From Bacteroidia bacterium (GTDB lineage: Bacteria > Bacteroidota > Bacteroidia > UKL13-3): 34,876 nucleotides of DNA. The stretch is from the NCBI GenBank assembly GCA_023151275.1, contig JAKLJI010000032.1, positions 1 through 34,876 on the forward strand. The letters run 5' to 3'. The first letter of the stretch is position 1. Each line of letters opens with the position of its first letter. Of the stretch, positions 6,858-17,700 are shown in pieces. A program made the position numbers and the translations under genes. A model generated the notes under the pieces. That model made no database searches. It worked only from the letters and a program-made list of their open reading frames with translations, and had not been told where the DNA came from.

Positions 6858-8264
6858 TTAGAAGTCGATTACCTGACCATGTTCCGGAAGTGTAACATGA
6901 CTAATTCCTTCTTCATGGAGTGCCATTTCCATGGCTTGCAATTGCGGGAGTTCGCCATGCACCAAAAAAACCTGCTTCAAGTTTTTCCCTCCGCTTTCTT
7001 TGATGAAATGCAAAACTTCGTCGTGGTCGGGATGCGAAGAAAACACGTCTGTTCGAGCGATACGTGCGTAAACCCGTTTGTCTTTCTTTTTGATTTGTAT
7101 GGTTGGCTGTCCCAATAACAAACGGTATCCAAGTGTTCCTTCTGCACAGAATCCTGCAATAAGAATGGTTGAATACGGATTCTCAATATTGTTCATGACA
7201 TGCTCCTGAATACGGCCACCTTCTACCATTCCTGCTGCTGAAATTATTACGCAAGGGTCAAAGTAATAGGTTAAAGCTTCGTGTTCATCTTTGTTTTCCA
7301 GGTATTCAATTCCGGGGTAATTGAATAAATCGCCATGGTTTGCTTTAAAGCTCAAGGCTTCTTCGTTCAACAGTTCAGGATGCCTTTCGTAAACCGGAGT
7401 TGATTTAATGGCCAGAGGACTGTCCACAAATATTTTCAGGTGCTCGGGTATTTTCCCGGCCCTTTTAAGTTGGTTGATTGTAAAAACAATGGCCTGGGTT
7501 CTTCCTACTGAGAATGCTGGAATTACCAGTCGTCCGCGTTGTTTTATACAAGTATCATGGATATAATCAAAGAGTTCGTCTTCGGCGGTTTTTGTTATGG
7601 TGTGTTTTCTTCCACCATAGGTGCTTTCGCTAATAAGGTAGTCGATTCCCGAAAATGGAGTGCCATCTTTCACCAATTTGGAATTCAATCTTCCAATATC
7701 GCCCGAGAAGCCAAACACCTGCTTTTTCCCATTTTCGAGAATGCTGATTTTAATTCCTGCTGCACCCAATAAATGACCTGCTTCCTGAAAGGTAATTTCA
7801 ATATCGGGTCTGGGTTGAAATGCTTTATTGAGGTGAATGGTGTAGAAGCGATCGATGGTTTCGCTTACATTTTTCTCGCTGTAAAGTGGTTTTGGAATCA
7901 GATGTCGCCTTGTTTTTCGAGCATTTGCCAAGTTTTTTCGATAATCTGAGAATTGGATATGACTCGAATCGTAAAGCAAGTAGGCGGTAAGTTCAGCAGT
8001 AGCAGGTGTGCATACAATTTGTCCCTTAAAGCCATCTTTAACCAAAACGGGAAGATTTCCGCTATGGTCAATATGGGCATGGGTAAGCAATACCAAATCA
8101 ATATCAGCAGGATTAAATGGAAAGATAGGGCCTTGATCAACGGCATTTCTTTTCAATTCATAATCCATCCCACAATCCACCAGAATGCGGTATTTATCGG
8201 CTGTTTCAAGCAAATACATGCTACCGGTTACCTGTCTGGCGGCTCCTAAAAAATGCAATTTCAT
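6858..8264 (-). CDS. Beta-CASP metallo-beta-lactamase fold nuclease
   Basis: The 468-residue protein has an N-terminal metallo-beta-lactamase fold with the HxHxDH motif THAHIDHSG (H62, H64, D66, H67). Further metal ligands are H164 (EAGHLLGA) and D189 (SGDIG). A beta-CASP cap follows, then the C-terminal RNA-metabolising specificity segment (VIPAFSVGRTQ 248-258, ISAAGMVEGGR 341-351, SSHPDHDEV 409-417, VHGELPQ 435-441). Members include CPSF73-like and RNase-type enzymes that cut RNA. Size and order fit the bacterial stand-alone branch, not RNase J, which is longer. The likely role is RNA processing or turnover in the cytoplasm; the actual substrate is unknown. It is transcribed away from upp. 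Confidence 0.9.
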   Translation of the reverse strand: MKLHFLGAARQVTGSMYLLETADKYRILVDCGMDYELKRNAVDQGPIFPFNPADIDLVLLTHAHIDHSGNLPVLVKDGFKGQIVCTPATAELTAYLLYDSSHIQFSDYRKNLANARKTRRHLIPKPLYSEKNVSETIDRFYTIHLNKAFQPRPDIEITFQEAGHLLGAAGIKISILENGKKQVFGFSGDIGRLNSKLVKDGTPFSGIDYLISESTYGGRKHTITKTAEDELFDYIHDTCIKQRGRLVIPAFSVGRTQAIVFTINQLKRAGKIPEHLKIFVDSPLAIKSTPVYERHPELLNEEALSFKANHGDLFNYPGIEYLENKDEHEALTYYFDPCVIISAAGMVEGGRIQEHVMNNIENPYSTILIAGFCAEGTLGYRLLLGQPTIQIKKKDKRVYARIARTDVFSSHPDHDEVLHFIKESGGKNLKQVFLVHGELPQLQAMEMALHEEGISHVTLPEHGQVIDF

Positions 8265-8375
8265 CCTCTTTCTGATTCAATTAAGGCCGCAAATAAACGG
8301 TAAATCAGCGGAATTTGTTTTTAGTAGGTGATTTCTGACAAGGTAAAACCTAGTTAATTCATCTATTTTAGCTGC

Positions 8376-9041
8376 ATGAACGAATCGGCCAATCTGCATA
8401 TTTTGAATCGCACCAACTCATTGATTTCGCATTACCTGGAACAAATTCGCAATACGGAGAAGCAGAATTTTTCAATGCGCTTTCGTGAGAATGTGAATCG
8501 CATAGGCAGGATTATGGCCTATGAAATCAGTAAGCAATTGGAGTATGCAGGCGTTGCCATTCAAACCCCACTTTGTGAAACCCGCGAACAGGTTATGGTT
8601 GAGCAACCGGTTTTGGTTACGGTTTTACGAGCCGGACTTGCATTTCACCAGGGCTTTTTAGAGATGTTTGATGAAGCGCCGTCAGGCTTTGTTTCGGCAT
8701 ACAGGCATCATACCAACAAGCATGAGTTTGAAGTCATAGTTGAGTATTTGGCAACACCATCTCTAGATGGAAAGGTGGTTTTAATAATTGATCCCATGTT
8801 GGCCACCGGACAAAGCATGCACCTTGCAGCAGAGGCAATAGCTAAAAATGGAAAACCTGCAAAACTCATTTTTGCCTCTTTGATTGCAGCACCGGAAGGT
8901 ATTGCTTTTTTGAGGGAGAAATACCCTGAAATCCCAATCTACACCGCTGCATTGGATTCGCATTTAAACGAATTCAAATACATTGTTCCCGGTCTGGGTG
9001 ATGCAGGAGATTTGGCTTATGGCGAAAAAATGGAGGCATAG
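8376..9041 (+). CDS. upp: Uracil phosphoribosyltransferase
   Basis: Upp converts uracil and PRPP to UMP, the pyrimidine salvage step, in the cytoplasm. The 221-residue protein has the PRPP loop DPMLATGQS at 139-147, the VTVLRAGLAF segment at 81-90 and the uracil-binding C-terminus VPGLGDAGDLAYG at 204-216. It resembles other Upp proteins along its whole length. A weak TATTTTAG box lies at 8364-8371, only 4 bases before the ATG, so the leader would be very short. It is divergent from the beta-CASP gene and convergent with the thioesterase gene. The other pyrimidine gene in the window, pyrE, is 20 kb away. Confidence 0.96.
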   Translation: MNESANLHILNRTNSLISHYLEQIRNTEKQNFSMRFRENVNRIGRIMAYEISKQLEYAGVAIQTPLCETREQVMVEQPVLVTVLRAGLAFHQGFLEMFDEAPSGFVSAYRHHTNKHEFEVIVEYLATPSLDGKVVLIIDPMLATGQSMHLAAEAIAKNGKPAKLIFASLIAAPEGIAFLREKYPEIPIYTAALDSHLNEFKYIVPGLGDAGDLAYGEKMEA

Positions 9042-9054
9042 GCCTCTGTTTCCA

Positions 9055-9489
9055 TTACGGAATATCTACTACCGCAAAGGTGAGGTATCCTTTGGCAATC
9101 AACACTTCTCTGCCATCCTGTTCGAGTGAAATAACCTCCGCTTCCCCAAAAATAAGTTTTGAGCCGGCTTTGATTACCCAGCCTTTGGCCAAAGCTCTTT
9201 TGCCCGTTCCGGGGTTTAAATAGGCAATTTTAAGGTCGGATGTAACAACGGTTTGTGTTTTATTTACTAAGGTGAAGGCGGCAAAACCGGCCACCAAATC
9301 AGCCAAGGTAGCTGTAACGCCACCGTGAAGAAATTTGCTTTGTTGCAGGTGGTGATTTTCAATGTCTAAATAGCCTTCAATTCTACCGGCTTCAATTACA
9401 TTTGCCTTGAAACCCAGGTAATGCATAAATTCATTTTTCTCCATTTTTTGGGCTATTCTCGACTTAAAATCGGGGTCTTTTGGTTGCAT
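9055..9489 (-). CDS. PaaI-type hotdog-fold thioesterase
   Basis: The product is about 144 residues from the ATG at 9489 (MQPKDPDF). An in-frame ATG at 9504 and a GTG at 9528 would lengthen it and are less likely. The central hotdog helix motif is LHGGVTATLADLVAGFAA, where the PaaI/YbgC-like branch has HGG...TLAD. The following strand TVVTSDLKIAYLNPG fits the family pattern T..l.i.yl.p. These enzymes hydrolyse acyl-CoA thioesters and work as dimers or tetramers in the cytoplasm. The acyl substrate is not predictable. The gene is convergent with upp, ending 14 bases from it, and divergent from the DUF3822 gene. Confidence 0.87.
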   Translation of the reverse strand: MQPKDPDFKSRIAQKMEKNEFMHYLGFKANVIEAGRIEGYLDIENHHLQQSKFLHGGVTATLADLVAGFAAFTLVNKTQTVVTSDLKIAYLNPGTGKRALAKGWVIKAGSKLIFGEAEVISLEQDGREVLIAKGYLTFAVVDIP

Positions 9490-9582
9490 TGTGCAAGTAT
9501 ACATATTCCTGAGAAAAGGCCTTTCCACGGCTGCTTGTGAAAGCTTATTCTGCCTATTTCCGTTTTTTTAGTACTTTGCAGC

Positions 9583-10437
9583 GTGATTCCATTTGAAGTC
9601 AGCACGTATACAGACAACCTTTTTCAGGAGGGACAGCGCAGTAGCCTGGATCAACATTTTATTTTTTCTGATTCTCATCTGGCAATTGTTGATTTGGATA
9701 AAGAGAATCGCCATCTGATGCGGCTGCAGGTAATTTCTGTGCCGGGCCGTGATGCCTTTTCACTGAGTTACGACGACTGGAAAACCTGTGATGTATTGAT
9801 GCGTGAACTGGAAGTAAAGCCTAAGGGACGAAAGGTTGTTGTGGTGAATCAGGATGTAAGTTTAGCACCTGAAAGTATGTTGAATATTATTGAAGGTGAA
9901 GCTTATTTTCAATTGAACCACCGGATATATGAAAGTTCGCAGGTGTTGGATTCAAGGTACCATTCCATTAAAACAGGTGCTCTGTTTAATGTAAGAAATG
10001 AGCTCATAAAACTCATCCGTTTCAATATGCCCATGGTTGAAATTACCCATGGTTCGCTTGTTTTTATAAGGCATTTGATGGAACAGGATTTCGCAAATTC
10101 CTCCAAGCTATTGCATGTGCAGATTTACCGCAACTACATTGAAATTGCTTGCGTTGATGATAAAATTCGTTTCTACAATACCTTCCCGGTAGGTAACGAA
10201 AATGACATGGCTTATTTCGTTTTGGCAACAGCCAAACAATTGGAACTTCATCAGGAAGCTGAGGTACATTTATACGGAACTGAAAAAGCGACACAGGCAT
10301 TAAAAGAATACCTGAAGAATTATGTGAAAACTGTTGAAATGGGCATCAAATCCAAGAAAATGACCTTTCCCGTTTCTTTTCATCAAATTCCTGAGCAGCA
10401 ATGGTTAATTGAAAGCAGTACCTGGTTGTGCGAATAA
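9583..10437 (+). CDS. DUF3822-family protein
   Basis: The 284-residue protein starts with GTG at 9583; no better ATG is available and the family opening (short polar stretch, then LDQHF.FSDSHLAIVD) begins at once. It belongs to the Bacteroidota family DUF3822, whose function is unknown. A repeated strand pattern (HLAIVDLD, LLHVQIYRNYIEIACVDD) hints at an actin/PilM-like fold, but this is only an impression. The gene overlaps the downstream RsmD-type methyltransferase gene by 10 bases, and coaD follows, an order I recall as common in Bacteroidota. Translational coupling is likely. A TACTTTG sequence at 9572-9578 is one base short of the promoter consensus. Confidence 0.75.
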   Translation: MIPFEVSTYTDNLFQEGQRSSLDQHFIFSDSHLAIVDLDKENRHLMRLQVISVPGRDAFSLSYDDWKTCDVLMRELEVKPKGRKVVVVNQDVSLAPESMLNIIEGEAYFQLNHRIYESSQVLDSRYHSIKTGALFNVRNELIKLIRFNMPMVEITHGSLVFIRHLMEQDFANSSKLLHVQIYRNYIEIACVDDKIRFYNTFPVGNENDMAYFVLATAKQLELHQEAEVHLYGTEKATQALKEYLKNYVKTVEMGIKSKKMTFPVSFHQIPEQQWLIESSTWLCE

Positions 10438-10967
10438 TTGGAGGAAAAAAAGGTGGAATCACCATTCAGGCTCCTGCGGGATTGCCTGTAAGACCAACTA
10501 CTGATAGGGCTAAGGAAAGCTTATTCAATATTTTAGCTAATCAATACCATTGGGAAAATTTGGTTTGTTTGGATTTGTTCAGCGGAACAGGAAATATTAC
10601 GTATGAACTTGCTTCACGCGGGGTGGCTCAAGTGCAGAGTGTGGACCGGGATTTTGGTTGTGTGAAATTTATCAAAGAAACTTGTCGCAAGCACGAATTT
10701 TCTAATGTTGAGGTTAGAAAACAAGATGTATTTGCATTTCTAAAATCAGTACCAGTTTCTTTTGATTTGATTTTTGCAGACCCACCGTATGGCCTTGATC
10801 GAATTGCGGAGCTTCCAGGTATTATTATTGGAACGTCCTGGCTGAAACCAAGCGGCCTGCTTATAATAGAACATGGGTCAAATTTGGATATGCAACACTT
10901 TAAAGGTTTTTTTGAAGCCAGAAAATACGGACAATCCACCTTCTCTTTCTTCCGAAATCAAGAATAA
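10428..10967 (+). CDS. rsmD: RsmD-family RNA methyltransferase (16S rRNA m2G966 type)
   Basis: RsmD methylates a guanine N2 in 16S rRNA, using SAM, during small-subunit assembly. The 179-residue product has the RsmD opening RIIGGKKGG (2-10), VRPTTDRAKESLFNIL (21-36), the SAM-binding LDLFSGTGN (48-56) and the catalytic DPPYG (118-122). The GTG start at 10428 overlaps the end of the DUF3822 gene and is needed to include the conserved RIIGG. The coaD ATG follows 5 bases after the stop. RsmD and coaD are neighbours in many bacteria. The symbol is by family; site specificity is not demonstrated. Confidence 0.9.
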   Translation: MRIIGGKKGGITIQAPAGLPVRPTTDRAKESLFNILANQYHWENLVCLDLFSGTGNITYELASRGVAQVQSVDRDFGCVKFIKETCRKHEFSNVEVRKQDVFAFLKSVPVSFDLIFADPPYGLDRIAELPGIIIGTSWLKPSGLLIIEHGSNLDMQHFKGFFEARKYGQSTFSFFRNQE

Positions 10968-10972
10968 AATTC

Positions 10973-11437
10973 ATGAAACGCATTGCCTTGTTCCCGGGAA
11001 CCTTTGATCCCATCACTGTTGGTCATATCAATATCATTGAAAGGGCCTTGCATTTGTTTGATGAGATTGTTGTTGGGATTGGTCATAACTCAAGCAAGAG
11101 CACTTTATTCAATGTGGAGCAACGCTTGAATTGGATTAACCAAATATTCAAGGATGAACCAAAGGTTCGTGGAGCCATTTATGAAGGGCTAACAGTGACT
11201 TTTTGTGAGGAAATCCACGCCAGGTACATTTTACGCGGAATTCGCAATACCGTTGATTTTGATTACGAAAAGAACATCGCCCAAATGAATAAATTGGTTC
11301 AGCCTCAAACGGAGACCATTTTTCTGATGTGCGATCCGGTTTACACACCAATAAGTTCATCGGTGGTTAGAGATTTGATTCGCAATGGGGGAGATGTAAC
11401 AGGCTTTGTTCCTCCAGAAGTGCTTTGGAAAGAATAG
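10973..11437 (+). CDS. coaD: Phosphopantetheine adenylyltransferase
   Basis: CoaD transfers AMP from ATP to 4'-phosphopantetheine, giving dephospho-CoA, the penultimate step of coenzyme A synthesis. The 154-residue protein has the nucleotidyltransferase motifs FPGTFDPITVGH (7-18, containing TxGH), RGIRN (88-92) and the ATP-binding ISSSVVRDLI (127-136), plus the usual VPPEV end. Length is standard. It closes the DUF3822-rsmD-coaD run. The 267 bases that follow, up to the large T9SS cargo gene, hold no gene and no promoter box I could support. Confidence 0.95.
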   Translation: MKRIALFPGTFDPITVGHINIIERALHLFDEIVVGIGHNSSKSTLFNVEQRLNWINQIFKDEPKVRGAIYEGLTVTFCEEIHARYILRGIRNTVDFDYEKNIAQMNKLVQPQTETIFLMCDPVYTPISSSVVRDLIRNGGDVTGFVPPEVLWKE

Positions 11438-11704
11438 GTTCAGTGTTCACATTTTTTGTGGATTTACTTCTTCTTTTTTTTGTAAAATTTTAATCAATCC
11501 AATTTTTAAGTTTTGTTGGATAGCAGACAATCCTGAACCATAAAATTGGTGTTAATGTTTTGTCATTCAGGTTTTTCTTGTCCTGAAGCTTACCTCTTTT
11601 TTTTAATTTACTGCCTATTGGCTTGACAAATTCCGGCATGCAAATCATACAGAATTTAAACTTTTTCTAATCTCAAACGTATTATTGCCTGCTAAGAAAG
11701 TTTT

Positions 11705-14700
11705 ATGGAAAATTATTACAACTCCAAATTAAGCAAGGCCTTATTCAGCTTACTGGTGTTCGCAAGTATGCTGATGAATCTTGCTAAGGCTCAGCCCATT
11801 TCAGGTACAAAAACCATTTGTGTTTCTGGATGCGATTATCCGAGCATTTCATCGGCTGTTGCTGCTCTTAATGCCAATGGCGTTGGAACAGGTGGAGCTA
11901 CATTCAACATTGCTGCCGGTTATTCTGAAGCGCTAACTGCTCCTTTGGTTATGACTGCAACAGGAACCGCGGCAACGCCAATTATTTTTCAAAAGAGTGG
12001 AACAGGTGCCAATCCTTTAATCACAGCCTATGAGGGGATTAAATTGGCAAGTTCAACAGATTCACTCGATGTGATGTGGGCATTTGTTGGAAGTGATTTT
12101 GTAACCATTAGTGAGATTGATTTGCTTGAATCTGCAACCAATACTACTCCAACTATGATGATGGAAGTGGGCTATGGTTTTTACAAAGGCAATGCTTTTG
12201 ATGGTTGCAATAACAATACCATTCAAAATTGTACAATCACATTAAACCGAGATAATTTTGTTGCAGCAGCTGCTGGTCCTCGTCAGAATGGTTCTGGCTC
12301 AGTTGCTATTGAATTTATTAACTCGCTAAGAACATCAGTTGGAACTGCATTAGCCATTTCTGCTGTTTCAGGAGCAAGTTCAAATAACAAAATATATGGC
12401 AATACCATTCAAAATTGTCATTTCGGAATTACACTAAGTGGGTTTGCAGCTCCAAGTCCTTATACGCTTGCCGACCAAAACAATGAAATTGGAGGCAACA
12501 CAGTAGGAACAGGGAACAATATTGTGAATTTTGGAGGAGGAGCAACCTCCACCAATGCTTGTGGCGCCATGTTGATTAATAACCAATGGTCGTTTTCAAT
12601 TCAACGCAATCTGGTTAACAACAATAATGGAACAGGTCTCAACCATGGTGGATCAAACAGAGGAATTTGGTTGTTCAACTCCTCAGCCGGAGCAAGTGCA
12701 ACTATTAAACACAATCGCATTTCAATTGCTGCCGGAACAAATACAGGTTCCATTACCTGGTGTCTCGACCTCGAAATGGCAACTTCAGGCGCAAATGGAA
12801 ATACCATTAACATTGATAGTAACGAATTCATAAACTGTACAAACACATCCGCTTCAACTGTAGCGTTCACCGCAATTTGGTTGAATACCGCTGCAACCAA
12901 TGTGAACGTTCGTGGAAATAGAATCTACGGATTCACATATTTGGGAACAGGAACTTCACAATGTATCCTAAGTCAGTTGGCCTGCGGAAACCTGAATATC
13001 TCAAACAACATTATTGATTCAGTTACCCTTGGAGGTACAACTGGCTCAGGTACGCATCACAATATTGGTGTTACATCGGCCCCATCTGTAAGTTTGAATA
13101 TTAGAGATAATATTGTTACTCGCACCACCTTAAATACTACAGGTACGGGTACAAAAACACTCTATGGAATCTATTATACAGGTGCAACTCCGGTAAATAA
13201 TTTTATTGGAAATACTGTTGATAGCATTACACGTAATGGAACCTCGGGTGGTACAACCATTGGTATTTATCAAGTTGGTGGTACAAATGGAACCTCTACA
13301 ACAACAGTAAGAAGAAATAAAATTAGCAACTTCTCAATCACTGGAACTGGAACCGGTTCAACCATGTATGGTATACAGGTTTCAACAGGAACGATAATTG
13401 TAGATAGTAACGAAATTTTCAATCTGAATATTGCTAAAACGACTGCTTCAGGAGCTCTTTATGGAATTTATGATATTTCATCGCCTACCAACGAGCAATT
13501 CAATGTTAACCGGGTTTACAACTTAAACAATATTGGAACCGGTTTGGTGTACGGAATTTATGCATTTACTACCACTGGTGTTAGAACTGTTGCAGGAAAT
13601 ACCATTTATAACCTAACCGGTAACAGCACAACTATCGGTATACTTATGACATCCAGCTCTCCAACAATTACCCGAAATAAACTGTATTCCATTTCAACCT
13701 TAGGAACCAATGGAATGGCTGTTGGTATTCGAATCTCATCAGTGGGTACATCTGGATTTAGTAATGTAGCTTATAATTTGATTTCCGGACTTAGCTCTCC
13801 ATTTTACAGCGGTGCTTCCGATGGAATCCGTGGTATTGATTTGACTACAACCACCGCCACTTCAAGTTCAAATGTGTATTACAATACCATTTATCTGGAT
13901 GCCAACCAAAGTGGTGCAAATTTCTCAAGTTCTGGCTTGTTCTTTACAACAAATGCCACGGCAACAACCGCAACATTGAATTTGAGAAACAATATCATTA
14001 TTAATAATTCTGTTCCAGCAGGAACAGGGGTTTCATCTGCCCTGCGCTTTAGTTCGGCTACCAATTCAAATTATGGCAGTTTGTCAAATAACAATTTGTT
14101 CTATGCAGGTCCAATTTCAAATAGCAACCTCTTGTATTTTGATGGTACAAACAGGGATTCAACACTGACCCAATTCAAAAACAGATTGGCTCCAAGAGAA
14201 GGCAGCTCCTTGCGTGAGAACATTACCTTCCAGAATATTCATCCTGATTCGAGCAATTACCTGATTCCAGCTCCTTTGGTTCCAACCCAGTTGGAAAGTG
14301 GAGCCACAGCAATTTCTGGTTTTACGGGAGATTACGCTTCATTAACCAGCAGAGCTAGCTTTCCACTTTCTGGTCAGGTAAATGGTGGAGGCTCTGCCCC
14401 TGATATTGGTGCATTTGAATTTGATGGAATTCCTGTTGACTTAACACCTCCAACAATCACCTATACCAACTTGTTAAATACGCTAGCTACGAGTAATCGT
14501 GTTCTGACCAATTTTGCTACTATTACAGATGCGAGTAAGGTAGATACTTCATTGGCCAACAGACCCCGTCTTTATTTTAAAAAATCGACAGATGCCAATG
14601 ATATCTCCGGTTGGAAGTATGTGTCAGCTTCAAATACTACATCGCCATTCTCCTTTACCATTGATTATACCTTGTTGAGCAGTGGTTCTGTTAGTCCGGC

Positions 14701-17700
14701 CGACACCATTGAATATTTTGTTGTTGCACAGGATATGGCTACCATTCCAAATGTAGGAATCAATAATGGAAACTTTACCTTGGCTCCTTCAAGTGTAGCA
14801 TTGGGCGCAACTGTATTCCCGATTCTTGCACCAGTTAATCGCTACAATATCGCTCAACCACTTCCTACAACCGTAACAGTTGGAACTGGAGGAACTTATA
14901 CAACATTCACAGGAACAGGTGGACTTTTTGAAGCAATCAATAACAATGTACTTGGCGGCAATACTACGGTAACTGTAATTTCTGATATTGTAGAGCCTGG
15001 AACATTTGCTTTGAATGGTTCTGGTTTTGGTGGATTTAATTTATCCATTGAGGGTTCTCCAATTCAGACGTATCAAATTTCTGGTGCAGCTGCCGGTCCG
15101 GGCTTGATTCGTTTAAGCAATGTACGCGGATTGAAAATTGATGGTGGACCAAGCAAATCGCTTCGTTTTTCTAACAATAGCACTTCAGGTCCGGTATTTC
15201 ATTTCCAGAATGATTGCTTAAGAGATACCTTGATTAACCTTCAAATTTTAGGTAACAATACCACAACCGGTAATATCCTCATTGGTCAAACTACAGGAAC
15301 ATTAGGTAATGATTCCTTGTTCATCACCCAATGTTATTTCAAAGACAGTTTCTCTATTCCTACAACGCATATTAACTCAAGTGGTAGTGTTGGTGGGCCG
15401 AATAGTTTCAATGTTATCACCAACAATGAATTCGTTAACTTCTCGGCAAATGCCATCAATGTTACTGCAAACGGCAACGGAGATAAATGGGTAATTCAAG
15501 GCAATTCAAGCTATCAAACAGCATCACGTGCAACAGCAATTTCTGTAATTCTGGTGCAAACCGGTAATGGACACTTAATCCGCAAGAACAGTATTGGAGG
15601 AGCAGCAGTAGATAGAAGTGGAGTTCCTTTCACAAATACCTCAAGTTATATTCGAGGTATTGAGATTAGTGGACAAACAGGTGAAGCCAGCTTAATTGAT
15701 AGCAATTACTTCTCCAATATTGTAACTACTTCGAGTGCTGGTGTTTTCGGAGTGTACATTAACTCAGGAAATGTAAATGTAAATGCCAATATTTTCGGTG
15801 GTCAGGCCAATACCTGGGATACTATCCAAAACGGATACGATAATGGTATCATCGCAGTAATAGGAGGAACAACTGTAAATATTACCAATAACCTGATTGG
15901 AAATGTTAGGTACATCAAATCAAGTGGTGATAGAACCGCAGGAATTCTTGTTTCAGGTGCTCTCAATGGACTTGTTATTCGTGAGAATACCATTCGAGAT
16001 ATTTTCCACGGAGGAACAGGAACAACAACAACCTCATTCAGACCAACCGGCATCATTGTGACAGGCGGAATAACAAATTCCATAATTTCTCAAAATACCA
16101 TTAGCAATATCAATTCAACAAATACTGGAACTGCTGCCTACGTGGTAAGTGGAATTTGTTTGTCGAGCACAGCCATTGCGAACACTGTGGTTTCCCGCAA
16201 CCGCATTAGCGATATTGGAACTCGTGGAATAGGAACAGGAACATCTGCTCCAACTGCTTATGGCATTCAAATTATTTCACAAGGTGCCGGAAATAGTTAT
16301 CACAACAACCAGATTTCAATGGGTAATAATACTTCTGGTCAGACCATTGCTATGGGTATTCGGGATGAATCAACATCAACACTGGCCTGGTATTTCAACA
16401 ATACTATCTTTATGAATGGTAATGTTAATGGTGGTGCCAATAATTCGTATGGTATTTTCAGAAACAGTACATCCAATATGGTGTTGCGAAACAACCTAAT
16501 TGTAAATCAGCGCACCACAAGTGGAACTGGTTTTGGATTTGCAACTGGTGCAGCCTCGGCTTCTGGCATTACTACAGCAACATCAAACTACAATTTGTTT
16601 GTTGTGAATGATACGGCCAGAGTTTCTGAATTCCCAACTGGGGTAGCGTATGGGGTTAGTGCGTATAACAATCAACTGTATGCACCTGGGTATAATACTA
16701 ACTGGATTGAATTGACTTCAAAAATTCCTGCTCAGGATTTGTTTGTTGATACCTTAACTGGAAATTTGAATATCAATACCAACCAACCAGTTTCATGGTA
16801 TGCAAACGGAAAAGGTATTGCCATTCCGGGTTATAGCGGTGATTTCAATGCAGCAAGTGGTGTTCGTTCTGTTGCAATTGCCGCTGGACCAGTTGATATT
16901 GGTTCGCATGAATTTACAACTACCGCCTTACCACCTTTGGCTGAAATCAACAAATTGCCTGCCTTGGGTGATAGCACCAGTTATTTCTTTGCAAATCGTT
17001 TGCTTGCAAAATCAGTGTGGAATTCAGGTTCAATCCCATCAACCACTAGCTTGAGATTCTATTCAGGTGAAGTACCTGCCAATATTCCAAGTGGTGCCTC
17101 TCGTATGCATGCTTACTACACAATCGACAATGGCAGCGCCAGCAATTACCAATCAACTTTAACCCTGATGTACGATTCAAGCATGTTAGGAAATGTTGCA
17201 TTGGCTTCAAGAGCTCAGGTAGCCAGGTATGTTGGAACAGGAACCAACTGGTTTAGGTACACCACAGGTATGGTAAACATCAACCTTGCATTGGTTTCTG
17301 CAAGCAATGTAATGAATGAAGGCATATTTGCATTGACAGATACTGCTTCAAATCCATTGCCTGTTACTTTGCTTAGCTTTAAAGGAATGGCTATTGGTAA
17401 GGATGCAAGTTTGAATTGGATTACGGGTTCTGAGCAAAATAACAAAGGGTTCTATTTGGAACGTTCTTTAGATGGCAAAGAATTCAAGCAAATTGCCTTC
17501 ATCAAGGGCATTGGAACAACACAACGCAACCAAAGCTATTCTTACTTGGATAAAGAGGTATTTGCCACAACTAGCAATTGGTATTACCGCTTGAACCAGG
17601 TTGATTTTGATGGAACGAATGCCTATTCATCCATAATCCTTGTTTCGAGTAAGTCCGCTCCGAATAGTGAAATTCAATTGTTCCCGAATCCTGCTTCTAC

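Noticed and set aside
9031-9050. Small hairpin GAGGC/GCCTC at the end of upp
   Set aside because: The stem is short, overlaps the stop codon region and has no T tract.
11623-11651. TTGACA at 11623 as a sigma70 -35 box upstream of the beta-helix gene
   Set aside because: Bacteroidota use TTTG/TAnnTTTG promoters, and the hexamer 17 bases downstream is a poor -10 (CATACA).
12219-12423. Recurring short DNA repeats (e.g. AATACCATTCAAAATTGT twice) as a possible repeat array
   Set aside because: They encode the repeated NTIQN-type turns of the beta-helix in frame, with irregular spacing; no CRISPR-like or mobile structure.
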